A stretch of DNA of 18,365 nt from RGIG6165 sp045538835 (GTDB lineage: Bacteria > Bacillota > Clostridia > Oscillospirales > Feifaniaceae), in the NCBI GenBank assembly GCA_045538835.1, contig JAZQEF010000007.1, forward strand, positions 1 through 18,365, read 5' to 3'. Under the pieces are notes generated by a model that was given only the letters and a program-made list of their open reading frames with translations, had not been told where the DNA came from and did no database searches. The translations under genes and the position numbers were made by a program. The first letter of the stretch is position 1; each line of letters opens with the position of its first letter. Shown piece after piece: positions 1 through 6,370 of this stretch.

Positions 1-58
1 AATTATCGTTTTTTCTGATATGTGGCTTTGCTATTTTTTTAAGTTGTTTGTAGGTCAT
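1..58 (-). CDS. Partial CDS, N-terminus of an unknown small protein (runs off the window)
   Basis: An ATG at 58-56 on the minus strand opens a frame that stays open to the window edge and gives 19 residues beginning MTYKQLKKIAKPHIRKN. It is preceded by AAAGGAG about 9 nt upstream, inside the end of the preceding gene, whose stop lies at 66-64. The tight spacing makes it the fifth gene of the leftward operon. The peptide is lysine-rich and too short to assign. Only the start is supported; function is unknown. Confidence 0.55.
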   Translation of the reverse strand, partial: MTYKQLKKIAKPHIRKNDN

Positions 59-63
59 TAGTC

Positions 64-399
64 TCAAGCTCCTTTAATTTTAGTTTTTGCTACGTGGTAA
101 AGTTTCCATAGTTCATCTTTGACTGTATCGCTATATTTCAAAATAGCATTGATTAGTTCGTTCATATCTCTATAGCCTTTAGCAAACAATAACATACCGT
201 CTTTTCCATTCGGCTCATCGTCAAAATAGATGTCATTTAGGTCTGATGCTCCGGCAGTACCAAGCAAAAGAAATATTCCGCTTATAATTGCCGTTGTCCT
301 TATAGTTTTTAAAATCCATATAACAATACTTTTGATTCTGCTTTTTAGCAAAGCAACATTAACCGATATTTTCATCTGATTATAAGTTATATACATCAT
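64..399 (-). CDS. Hypothetical small membrane or exported protein
   Basis: A 111-residue protein that I do not recognise. The N-terminus is basic (lysines and arginines around residues 10-34), followed by a hydrophobic stretch at about 25-50 (IVIWIL, then AIISGIFLLLGTAGAS), which could be a membrane anchor or a signal peptide ending at the small residues near 48-52. The C-terminal half is hydrophilic and probably helical. The start codon lies 4 nt past the stop of the preceding gene, and GGGAG overlaps the end of that gene, so translation is probably coupled. A second in-frame ATG follows immediately and would change the protein by only one residue. It belongs to the leftward operon of small accessory genes. 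No catalytic motif is visible. Confidence 0.6.
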   Translation of the reverse strand: MMYITYNQMKISVNVALLKSRIKSIVIWILKTIRTTAIISGIFLLLGTAGASDLNDIYFDDEPNGKDGMLLFAKGYRDMNELINAILKYSDTVKDELWKLYHVAKTKIKGA

Positions 400-405
400 T
401 TTCCA

Positions 406-675
406 TCACTCCCATATTAAATGTTCAAGGTCTGCTTTTTCCGTCAAGCCTGATGGTGTTTGCAATGTTCCCATAGTGCAGTCATATTCAAACCATTCGC
501 CCGGTTCTGTATATATAGCATTGAGAATATGCAATGCAAAACCGATATTTTCTTCATCAATCAAATGTTTTGCAAAGTCCTTTAAATAGTCATAACTGTG
601 TATGTCGGGATGTTCCTCGTGCAGTTGCTCAATGAGTTCATCAAAAGTTTTTGTTTCAAAATCTGCTCTTGTCAT
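406..675 (-). CDS. Hypothetical small acidic protein
   Basis: I chose the start at 675 (MTRADFETKTF) rather than a longer frame opening at 729, because GAAAGGAG sits 8 nt upstream of this ATG and the extra 18 residues would read through an intercistronic hairpin. The 89-residue product is acidic, soluble and helical in appearance (DELIEQLHEEHPDIHSY; DEENIGFALHILNAIY) and ends in HLIWE. I do not recognise a family. It is the third gene of the leftward operon, with its stop 4 nt before the next start. Small acidic proteins of this kind are common in the accessory part of Firmicute conjugative elements, but that is context, not evidence of function. Confidence 0.6.
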   Translation of the reverse strand: MTRADFETKTFDELIEQLHEEHPDIHSYDYLKDFAKHLIDEENIGFALHILNAIYTEPGEWFEYDCTMGTLQTPSGLTEKADLEHLIWE

Positions 676-697
676 TTCAATAACTCCTTTCAAGTGG

Positions 698-719
698 GGA
701 GCGGTACTGTGACCGCTCC
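698..719 (-). other. Intercistronic RNA hairpin without U-tract
   Basis: GGAGCGGT (698-705) and ACCGCTCC (712-719) form a perfect 8-bp stem with a 6-nt loop. It lies between the stop of the 129-residue gene and the start of the 89-residue gene, just upstream of the latter's ribosome binding site. No run of U follows on the transcribed strand, so it is not an intrinsic terminator. It is more likely an mRNA processing or stability element. Confidence 0.5.
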
Positions 720-737
720 TTATCCACATACTACCGA

Positions 738-1127
738 TTAAAAGAATTTATCAATTACCGCTTTGACAATTAGTTTTTTAAACTCTGCTGCATCTTCAGC
801 CTCTAAGTCAACCGCTATATTTGCGTTATCCCATAACAGTTCATTTTCTGCCGAATGAAATGTAATTGCTATATAGTAGTCTGTTTTGCCTTTTTCATAT
901 GTGATATTAAGCCCCATATAATCAATGACCGCTTCAGCATTTCCCCACGGGATTTGCATTTCTTCATCATACTGTTTGTTAGCTTCCTTTATTGCCGTGT
1001 TGATTTGTTCTTTTATGGAGTCTGATACCATTGATAATTCAATAGCAACACTTAAACTGTCATCCGTTACCTCTAAAGTTGCAAGGTCGATTCTTCCTAT
1101 GTTTTTTACTGTTTTAAATCCTTTCAT
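738..1127 (-). CDS. Hypothetical protein, 129 residues
   Basis: A soluble, acidic protein that I do not recognise. It starts MKGFKTVKNIGRIDLATLEV and shows alternating short beta-like and helical segments: a helix around residues 36-55 (SDSIKEQINTAIKEANKQYDEE), strands around 68-90 (GLNITYEKGKTDYYIAITF), and a C-terminal helix ending in AVIDKFF. No active-site motif, membrane segment or signal peptide is visible. The ribosome binding site is weak: AAAGG lies about 13 nt before the ATG. The upstream hairpin at 1174-1193 may help set its expression relative to the first gene. It is the second gene of the leftward operon driven from 1556-1584. Confidence 0.55.
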   Translation of the reverse strand: MKGFKTVKNIGRIDLATLEVTDDSLSVAIELSMVSDSIKEQINTAIKEANKQYDEEMQIPWGNAEAVIDYMGLNITYEKGKTDYYIAITFHSAENELLWDNANIAVDLEAEDAAEFKKLIVKAVIDKFF

Positions 1128-1173
1128 TATTAAATACCATCCTTTATTATTATTTGTTTTTTGGTGTGGCTTT

Positions 1174-1193
1174 GGGAAGGCTTTCGCCCTCCC
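1174..1193 (-). other. Intercistronic RNA hairpin with GAAA loop
   Basis: On the minus strand GGGAGGGC-GAAA-GCCTTCCC folds into an 8-bp stem (one G-U pair) closed by a GNRA tetraloop. It lies between the 93- and 129-residue genes. The sequence after it is A/C-rich and not U-rich, so it should not terminate transcription. It is the second such hairpin in this operon. Confidence 0.5.
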
Positions 1194-1208
1194 TCTGCCG
1201 TTGATTTG

Positions 1209-1490
1209 TTAGGCTATGGTAAAACGCCTTGATGTTGTCTGTTTTACAAACTGATTGTAAAGTTCTTCATACTTTGCTTTAAATGTTGCAGTATCGAAAC
1301 GATTAGAAGTAACTGATTTATAGCGGATTTTATATTCTCCTGCTACAAGTTCGTCTGTACTGCGTTCTGTCAGCTCTGCTTTTAATTCGTCTTGAAGACT
1401 TGCGATTTCAGTTTCAAGTTCTTCTTTCATTCTTAAAAGCTCTTTGATTTCTTTTGCCTTCGCCTCGATTGTTTGATTTGTCATACACAT
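1209..1490 (-). CDS. Coiled-coil accessory protein of a mobile-element type
   Basis: A 93-residue protein. The first half is a strong coiled coil (IEAKAKEIKELLRMKEELE, then further heptad-like leucines to about residue 42). The second half is a short beta/alpha tail containing YKIRYKSVTSNRFDTATFKAKY and ending in TTSRRFTIA. From memory this layout, with a VTS-R-D motif and a final RRF, is found in small proteins of Firmicute phages and integrative elements; I cannot name a Pfam family with certainty. The start may be the first ATG (1490) or the second (MTNQT, 1484); AGGAGG lies 5 nt before the first. It is the first gene after the consensus promoter at 1556-1584. Confidence 0.65.
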   Translation of the reverse strand: MCMTNQTIEAKAKEIKELLRMKEELETEIASLQDELKAELTERSTDELVAGEYKIRYKSVTSNRFDTATFKAKYEELYNQFVKQTTSRRFTIA

Positions 1491-1555
1491 AGTGTACCTC
1501 CTAAAAATAAATATTTGGTTTTGTCAATCGGTTTGTTGTCCTCTTGACATTTATT

Positions 1556-1584
1556 ATTATACACCCTTTTTCGTGCATTGTCAA
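1556..1584 (-). promoter_or_regulatory. Consensus sigma-A promoter of the leftward operon
   Basis: Read on the minus strand: TTGACA (1584-1579), a 17-nt spacer, TATAAT (1561-1556). Both hexamers match the consensus perfectly at optimal spacing. The predicted transcript starts near 1549 and has about 60 nt of leader before the 93-residue gene. The -35 box lies between the inverted arms TTTTTCGTG (1567-1575) and CACGAAAAA (1603-1611), which suggests repressor control. Confidence 0.85.
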
Positions 1585-1628
1585 CACTTTTTTTGGTGTA
1601 TTCACGAAAAAAAGTGCACTAAAATAGT

Positions 1629-1642
1629 CACAAATATTTGTG
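1629..1642. promoter_or_regulatory. Perfect 14-bp palindrome, candidate operator
   Basis: CACAAATATTTGTG is a perfect dyad. It lies about 45 bp upstream of the -35 box of the leftward promoter, next to further dyads: GTGCAC at 1614-1619, and the 9-bp arms at 1567-1575 and 1603-1611. The cluster looks like a binding region for a dimeric regulator, but no cognate regulator gene is identifiable nearby. Confidence 0.45.
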
Positions 1643-1659
1643 CATATTGTACACCAAAA

Positions 1660-1982
1660 ATGGTGAATAAAAACTTGACAATACACCTTTTAGCGGAAAC
1701 TTTGGAAGGGTTAGACGATAGCGACAGAGAAGTTATTGAAGTAATGCTTCAGAGGGTTACACATTAGCGGATGCAATCGACAAAAAAGATGATCGTATAA
1801 TATGGAACGATTGTTCAGATATGGAAGATGTAGCAAGGGAATACGCAGAGCAAACAGGACTATTAAACAGCGTTCCCGAACATCTGCAAAATTACTTTGA
1901 TTTTGAATCATACGGAAGGGATATGAGTTTTGAAGGTCATTTCGTTTTTACCGATAACGGAAACTGTGTTCAGATTTATTAA
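1660..1982 (+). pseudogene. ardA: Antirestriction protein ArdA remnant, truncated and frameshifted
   Basis: Two abutting frames rebuild the C-terminal part of an ArdA-like protein. Frame one (to 1755) gives LAETLEGLDDSDREVIEVMLQ. The continuation, one base out of phase, gives GYTLADAIDKKDDRI, then EYAEQTGLLNSVPEHLQNYF, then DFESYGRDMSFEGHFVFTDN, ending IY-stop at 1982. The motifs YFDFESYGRDM and G-HFVFTDNG are typical of ArdA. Inserting one G after CTTCAG near 1753 restores CAG GAG GGT TAC. About 60 or more N-terminal residues are missing and replaced by the promoter region of the opposite operon, so no functional start is visible. ArdA proteins are DNA mimics that block type I restriction enzymes and are carried by conjugative elements. 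A terminator follows directly, as for an intact gene. Confidence 0.8.
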
Positions 1983-2001
1983 TATAATAGGTAAAAAAAT
2001 A

Positions 2002-2035
2002 AGGTGTTTGACCGTAACAAGTCAAGCACCTTTTT
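2002..2035 (+). terminator. Intrinsic terminator after the ardA remnant
   Basis: AGGTGTTTGAC (2002-2012) pairs with GTCAAGCACCT (2021-2031) through an 11-bp stem with one G-U pair and an 8-nt loop, followed directly by a run of T. Confidence 0.8.
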
Positions 2036-2449
2036 AATATTTGCGGAGCGGTTAAAAGCTCTTTTTTGTGTCGTTTTAAGGCTCAAATATTGCCGTTTTA
2101 AAGCCTTTAATTCTAAGGGTATGAAAGTGTATATTAAAATTGTTTTATGGCGGTATTTGTGGCGGTTTCTGTGCCGTTGGTGTGGTGTTAGGTGTCCGCC
2201 GTAGGTTTACATTCTGTCAAGCCTTTTTTATTCCCGGAAAGGGTATAGCAGATCCATCCACATACCAAGTTATTTTCAAAACCTTTTCCGAACATCAAAA
2301 ACTTTACCCCATCTCTATTAAAGATTATATTATATAGAAATCAGGTAAACTTTTTATTTATATGAATTATCATATCATCAAAATCATCTTATAACATAAA
2401 TCACGGGCAATATGCAAATAATAGAATTACTACCAAGTTAAGAGAGGAA
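2036..2449. other. Intergenic region, no supported gene
   Basis: About 410 bp without a credible gene. Open frames here lack ribosome binding sites. The stretch 2150-2210 is strikingly G/T-rich (repeated GGCGG, GTGG and GGTGT). The rest is AT-rich and contains a small dyad, ATATGA-ATTA-TCATAT (2360-2375), upstream of the next gene. No clear promoter for the next gene could be picked out. Confidence 0.5.
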
Positions 2450-2455
2450 ATGGCA

Positions 2456-3136
2456 ATGAGCAACCAAACAACAAATCCAACTATTGAGCAATACTTAATA
2501 TCTAATTGTTTACTCACTATAGATGAATTAAATATGGCATATAAAGGTTATTCTTCTGAACAAATAAAAGATATTGCCGATAAGCATTTTAATGAAATGG
2601 ATATTACTGTTAGAGTTGGTTATCCCTTTAAGCAAATGGCACATTATACTATGACCGAAGGTAAGAAAAAACAAACCCCAAAAACAAATCACGATATATA
2701 CGTTGAGTCAAAAGATTTTAAAATTGAGATAAAATATTTAAAAAATTGGAAATCTTCATCAGGCAGCTACTCATGTAGCAAAACATGGAAAGAATATCAA
2801 TGTGATTTTGATTGGTTGCTTCAAGAAATAGACAATGGGAATAAAGGTAAGGTTGCATTTATATTAGGTTGGTTTAACTGTGTTTCATCGTTTTCTCAAA
2901 TAATTCAATTAGGTACAGGCAGCGGATGGAGACCCTTAGTTAATGAGAGTAGGATATGCTATTTCCCCTTTTTGTATAGACCTCAAATTCCAACTTACAC
3001 ATCAGAACTGCAATATAATTATGAAATCGCATACCAACCTCTTCAGTTAACTCCTGCTGGTCATAACAAGAAGAAATATAATTGTATGTTTTTAGGCAAT
3101 GAAAACGATTGCTTTCATTTTGCTGTGTATTTTTGA
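2456..3136 (+). CDS. PD-(D/E)XK nuclease-like protein
   Basis: The start at 2456 (MSNQTTNPT) is preferred over the ATG at 2450 because AGAGAGG lies 8 nt upstream of it. The product is 226 residues. Around residues 79-96 it reads HDIYVESKDFKIEIKYLKNW, which matches the core of PD-(D/E)XK nucleases: D80 at the end of one strand, then E91-x-K93 on the next. An N-terminal helical part (residues 8-45) could supply the upstream acidic residue. The C-terminus is rich in aromatics, G and C, with no recognisable domain. Fold assignment rests on this motif only. The gene stands alone, upstream of a convergent TIR operon, which fits a stand-alone restriction or defence nuclease. It could also be a non-catalytic accessory protein. 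Its AT content matches the surrounding accessory region. Confidence 0.6.
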   Translation: MSNQTTNPTIEQYLISNCLLTIDELNMAYKGYSSEQIKDIADKHFNEMDITVRVGYPFKQMAHYTMTEGKKKQTPKTNHDIYVESKDFKIEIKYLKNWKSSSGSYSCSKTWKEYQCDFDWLLQEIDNGNKGKVAFILGWFNCVSSFSQIIQLGTGSGWRPLVNESRICYFPFLYRPQIPTYTSELQYNYEIAYQPLQLTPAGHNKKKYNCMFLGNENDCFHFAVYF

Positions 3137-3220
3137 TGTAATAGCGGAGCGGGGGATATATAAACATTGCAGAAATTTAAGTGCCTAATATATAGACGGT
3201 ATGCCCCTAAATTTTACGTA

Positions 3221-3265
3221 AAAAAAATAAGGGCATATCAAGTCTTAACTCTATATGCCCTTATT
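3221..3265 (-). terminator. Intrinsic terminator of the TIR operon
   Basis: AATAAGGGCATAT (3226-3238) and ATATGCCCTTATT (3253-3265) form a perfect 13-bp stem. On the minus strand it is followed by a run of eight T, as expected for the end of the 98-residue gene. On the plus strand the trailing sequence is only weakly T-rich, so termination of the nuclease gene here is less certain. Confidence 0.85.
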
Positions 3266-3281
3266 AAAATGTTTGTTTAAT

Positions 3282-3578
3282 TTAGTCAGCCAATATAACT
3301 CTTTGAATATATTCATATTCGTTTTTATGAGTTTTCAAATCAATGCTAATATCCGAAACATATTTTCGACTTCTAATCTCAGAGGATATAGCATTAACCA
3401 ATATAGCTTGCAAATTATCTCTAATAACATTTTTATTTTCTTCGTTTGCTTTTATCATTGCATATATTAAATCTGGTCGTGATACGATTCTTTTACACAT
3501 ACCGTAAGCAACACTCCTCTGTGTATGGTTTAAAGCTCTTTTTTGGTTGTTTTTTATTGTTTTAATTGCTTGTTTCAT
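3282..3578 (-). CDS. Hypothetical partner protein of the TIR gene
   Basis: A 98-residue protein with no family that I recognise. It is basic at the N-terminus (MKQAIKTIKNNQKRALNHTQ) and mainly helical to about residue 75, with a short strand-like C-terminus (YVSDISIDLKTH). No membrane segment or catalytic motif is seen. GGAGG lies about 6 nt upstream of the ATG, which itself is only 17 nt beyond the TIR gene stop, so the two are almost certainly co-transcribed and end at the terminator at 3221-3265. The pairing suggests a regulator, inhibitor or structural partner of the TIR protein. That is inference from gene order only. Confidence 0.65.
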   Translation of the reverse strand: MKQAIKTIKNNQKRALNHTQRSVAYGMCKRIVSRPDLIYAMIKANEENKNVIRDNLQAILVNAISSEIRSRKYVSDISIDLKTHKNEYEYIQRVILAD

Positions 3579-3595
3579 TTTTTCCTCCGTATATT

Positions 3596-4831
3596 TTATG
3601 CGTTGACAATTGAATTTATGTCATATCCGGCATCGATTTTCATACATTTATCTATATAAGACTTTATGTAATTCTCTACTATAGTATCAAAACGATAAAA
3701 ACTTAAACATAAAAGTCTATCTTGATATGATTTAATAAAGTCTTTATGTATAGATATACCCATAGATAACAAAACGGCTTTTGATTGACGAATGTTTGGA
3801 AAGCCACAGGTCGCATAATCAACCCATATTTTATCATTTGTGCTTTTACTATGGAATTTTTTATTGAGAGATTTTACTAAAATGTGGTTAAGAGATATTG
3901 AATGCAATACCATGTTGTTGTCTTTATTTAATTGGGACAGCCGTTGTTCCCAATTAATATTGGAAAATGTATTATCCGTACTATCAATCGCTGTAAAACC
4001 AAGATAGCGTCCTTCCTTTAGTCTTCTAAAATGAACTCTAACTCCAACGTTAGTGAATAAACATATTTTAGTGTTCATACAAATATCTAAAAGAAAACTT
4101 TCTAACCACTTTATTCTCATTTTGTTTGTTTTTCTTTGTAATTTACCGACATTTTTCTCATATCTGCTAATATGAGTAAACAACGTTTCGTTCATATTGT
4201 TGTGAAAATCGTTTATACTGTTAGAAAAATTTTTGATAGAGGTCATCAAACTCTGATTTACTTCAAAATCATCATACTTTCCAGATTGATATATTTTAAA
4301 ACTAACAGGCACAGAAATTGGCTCTTTTGACAAGGTGCTCTTATTGGCAATATTTTGTCTACTATATTCTTGATATTTATTGTCTAATACAGCAGTAATA
4401 CTGTCTACCACCTCAGCATATCCCTTTGTGCGTTGATGGTAATCAGTTATCGGTTTTCTATCCTTCGGAAAAGATTTGATTCCCTTAAAAGGCATTTTGG
4501 AAAGATTGCTTGTGGGAGATAATATAATTGGTATTACTGTGCATGTTTTATTTTTATGTCTCTTTAGTGCTGCTTCTAACTCTTTTCCGAAACAAAAATC
4601 CGAAGCAACATAATGATTAGATATCAGCAATAATACAATATTTGACTTTTCTAATTCGTCAAAAACCTCTTCTTCAATATCAGAACCACCATCTATACAA
4701 CCATCGTGCCATACTTCAATATTATATATTCTCTCTAAAGCACGCAAATGTTCTAATAATTGTTCTTTCATTTGCATATCTTTATGGGAATAGGAAATGA
4801 AAAACTTAAGAGCTTTTACCCTCCTTGCCAT
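3596..4831 (-). CDS. TIR-domain protein with C-terminal sensor-like region
   Basis: The start at 4831 (MARRVKAL) has AAGGGGG 9 nt upstream; a TTG three codons earlier is possible but abuts that site. The product is 411 residues. Residues 8-150 are a TIR domain: FFISYSHKD at 10-18, EVWHDGCIDGGSDIEEEV around 39-56, then IVLLLISNHYVASDFC and the segment GKELEAAL, in which E84 sits at the position of the catalytic glutamate of NAD-cleaving TIR domains. Residues 160-240 form a helical linker. Residues 245-400 contain VGVRVHFRR, NMVLHSISLNHILVKSLN and VLLSMGISI, a pattern that resembles a small-molecule sensor of GAF type, though I am not sure of it. TIR proteins in bacteria commonly act in antiphage defence by depleting NAD or making signalling nucleotides. 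A weak promoter (TTTAAA, 17 nt, TATAAT) may lie at about 4871-4899. Confidence 0.85.
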   Translation of the reverse strand: MARRVKALKFFISYSHKDMQMKEQLLEHLRALERIYNIEVWHDGCIDGGSDIEEEVFDELEKSNIVLLLISNHYVASDFCFGKELEAALKRHKNKTCTVIPIILSPTSNLSKMPFKGIKSFPKDRKPITDYHQRTKGYAEVVDSITAVLDNKYQEYSRQNIANKSTLSKEPISVPVSFKIYQSGKYDDFEVNQSLMTSIKNFSNSINDFHNNMNETLFTHISRYEKNVGKLQRKTNKMRIKWLESFLLDICMNTKICLFTNVGVRVHFRRLKEGRYLGFTAIDSTDNTFSNINWEQRLSQLNKDNNMVLHSISLNHILVKSLNKKFHSKSTNDKIWVDYATCGFPNIRQSKAVLLSMGISIHKDFIKSYQDRLLCLSFYRFDTIVENYIKSYIDKCMKIDAGYDINSIVNA

Positions 4832-4956
4832 TACGAACAACCCCCTTAATTGATATGATTAGATTAAAATTATATCATAATTTGGAATTTATTTAAAGTA
4901 TTATGGCAAAAAAACAACTCTATAATTGTCAAAATTTCTCTTTAATGATTTTTATT

Positions 4957-6213
4957 TTAACATATACTGACTTTCCAATTCAACATAGCTAAATATGTCT
5001 TGTACGGGACTTTGCCCTTGCACTTTTCGGCAATATCCTTAATATAATTCTGCTTATAGTCAATATATCCCTTTTGAGCCTCTTCGTGTGTGTCGAATGA
5101 GCCGACTTCTTTTTTTGCACCCAAAATAGACATAGTAACATCATATTTGCCTGTGTTATTATTTAGTACGATATTTGTTTCCAATCCTCGTGATTCAAAA
5201 ATGGTATTTGTGAAATGATGGATAAGGGTACAAGTTTCTGTGCCGTATACAGTATTCCCCGGCACTAATACATCCTTATCCAAATCAACCTTTCTATCGC
5301 CCATAGAATTCTTTTTATGCCATTCACGATAATTAGAGAAGTTAAGCCATTCAATATCTGCAGTGCAGGGAGCATAATAAGACTTATTCTTATGTACTTC
5401 TTCACTATAGCATCTCTGCATCATATTAGCCCACTTAATATACGCATAATCGCCCTCACTGGAGAGAGAATCATTACAACCCAAATATCCTATACCAAAG
5501 GTTGTCTTCTTCCACTTGTTAGCGTACCAATCGTTTTCTTTATAGACAATGCTATTGATAATCTCAAAAATCACATCTTCGGTGTCGGCATCGCCTTTAG
5601 AAAATCTTTCTAAAATAGCGCTGTACTGTTTTTTACTTACGGGATAGATGTTTTTATAGTAGTTGTCATCCTTGTTATTGCCTTTGTGCCAACAATGTGT
5701 ATTGCCAACCCAATCAAAGTTTACAATAAAGGCATAAACCACTAACCGCCATACCTCAATAGTTTTCTTTTTAAATACCCATTTTTCACCATTGTATATG
5801 TTTTCTTGTAATGTGCAAATCTTTTCACCGAAGTGGTCTATTTTTATTCGTTTAAACACATATTTTTTGCCATTGTATTCTAACACTCTGCCATAATTAG
5901 AAATCCATGCTCTTTTATAGTCAATCAATTCTACAAAGCATTCATCGGGAGCTATTGTTTTTATCCCTGCTTGTTTAACATCAAGAATCCTTATAGGCAA
6001 AGGTGTTTTATAAAGTCTCTCTATTTTTACGATGTTTTCCTCACTAATAGTTCCTTTCAATTCTGAAGTGCGTGTACTACGGCAACTCTTACACCAAGTA
6101 TGATTTTTACAAAATCTCTCGACTGGCAAATCTCTTCCGCATTTAGTACACTTTTTTGTTTTATTCTGTATTAAAAGAGGTTGTACCTCTCTTTTGTTGT
6201 TATTATCATTCAT
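4957..6213 (-). CDS. Homing-endonuclease-like protein: zinc ribbon, NUMOD4, HNH and AP2-like domains
   Basis: The start at 6213 (MNDNNNKREV) is set by AAAGGAGG ending 4 nt upstream. The product is 418 residues. Residues 22-44 hold a zinc ribbon (C22-x2-C25 and C41-x2-C44). Residues 100-120 contain AWISNYGRVLEYNGKKY, a NUMOD4-like DNA-binding motif. Residues 153-196 contain VWRLVVYAFI and HKGNNKDDNYYKNIYPVS, an HNH_3-like core. Residues 255-340 contain YIKWANMMQRCYS and LDKDVLVPGNTVYGTETC, typical of phage-borne HNH/AP2 proteins. Residues 354-410 are AP2-like (GKYDVT, then GSFDTHEEAQKGYIDYKQ). Such proteins cut or bind specific DNA and often spread as selfish genes in phages. The HNH core is divergent, so catalytic activity is uncertain. 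It lies between the HU-like operon and the TIR operon, both on the same strand. Confidence 0.8.
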   Translation of the reverse strand: MNDNNNKREVQPLLIQNKTKKCTKCGRDLPVERFCKNHTWCKSCRSTRTSELKGTISEENIVKIERLYKTPLPIRILDVKQAGIKTIAPDECFVELIDYKRAWISNYGRVLEYNGKKYVFKRIKIDHFGEKICTLQENIYNGEKWVFKKKTIEVWRLVVYAFIVNFDWVGNTHCWHKGNNKDDNYYKNIYPVSKKQYSAILERFSKGDADTEDVIFEIINSIVYKENDWYANKWKKTTFGIGYLGCNDSLSSEGDYAYIKWANMMQRCYSEEVHKNKSYYAPCTADIEWLNFSNYREWHKKNSMGDRKVDLDKDVLVPGNTVYGTETCTLIHHFTNTIFESRGLETNIVLNNNTGKYDVTMSILGAKKEVGSFDTHEEAQKGYIDYKQNYIKDIAEKCKGKVPYKTYLAMLNWKVSIC

Positions 6214-6237
6214 TGTTCCTCCTTTATAACAACCCAT

Positions 6238-6370
6238 AAATCAAACCATAAAAATAGACCTTACTCAGATGGTAAAGCCTTTATGCTCGACATGGTTCTA
6301 TCGTTCTTTTTACTCCTAATAGATGGGAGTAACACCTACACTTATACGGCTGTAGTCTTACCATTTTATA
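6238..6370. other. Structured intergenic segment upstream of the homing-endonuclease-like gene
   Basis: Two adjacent hairpins are visible: TTACTCC (6310-6316) with GGAGTAA (6326-6332), and CTACA (6336-6340) with TGTAG (6351-6355). A longer-range pairing, AACCAT (6244-6249) with ATGGTT (6292-6297), encloses the sequence downstream of them on the minus strand. Neither hairpin is followed by a U-tract. The segment could be the leader RNA of the endonuclease-like gene. No convincing promoter was found. Confidence 0.35.

Noticed and set aside
1544..1562. Plus-strand TTGACA at 1544-1549
   Set aside because: No -10 box at 16-18 nt; the following TATTATTATA is too close, and is the complement of the minus-strand -10 region.
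1675..1704. Plus-strand TTGACA at 1675-1680
   Set aside because: No -10-like hexamer at proper distance; it lies inside the ardA remnant.
2004..2337. Two overlapping plus-strand open frames of 65-66 residues
   Set aside because: No ribosome binding site, one overlaps the terminator at 2002-2035, and the translation includes low-complexity G/V/R/C-rich sequence from the G/T-rich tract.
3282..4831. Classical Thoeris system
   Set aside because: A TIR gene is present but no ThsA-like (SIR2 or other effector) gene is adjacent, and the TIR protein has its own long C-terminal region.
6238..6370. Possible group I intron around the homing-endonuclease-like gene (a GACTACA word resembles the R element)
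   Set aside because: No matching S element or convincing P7 pairing was found, and no interrupted host gene is visible on the two sides.
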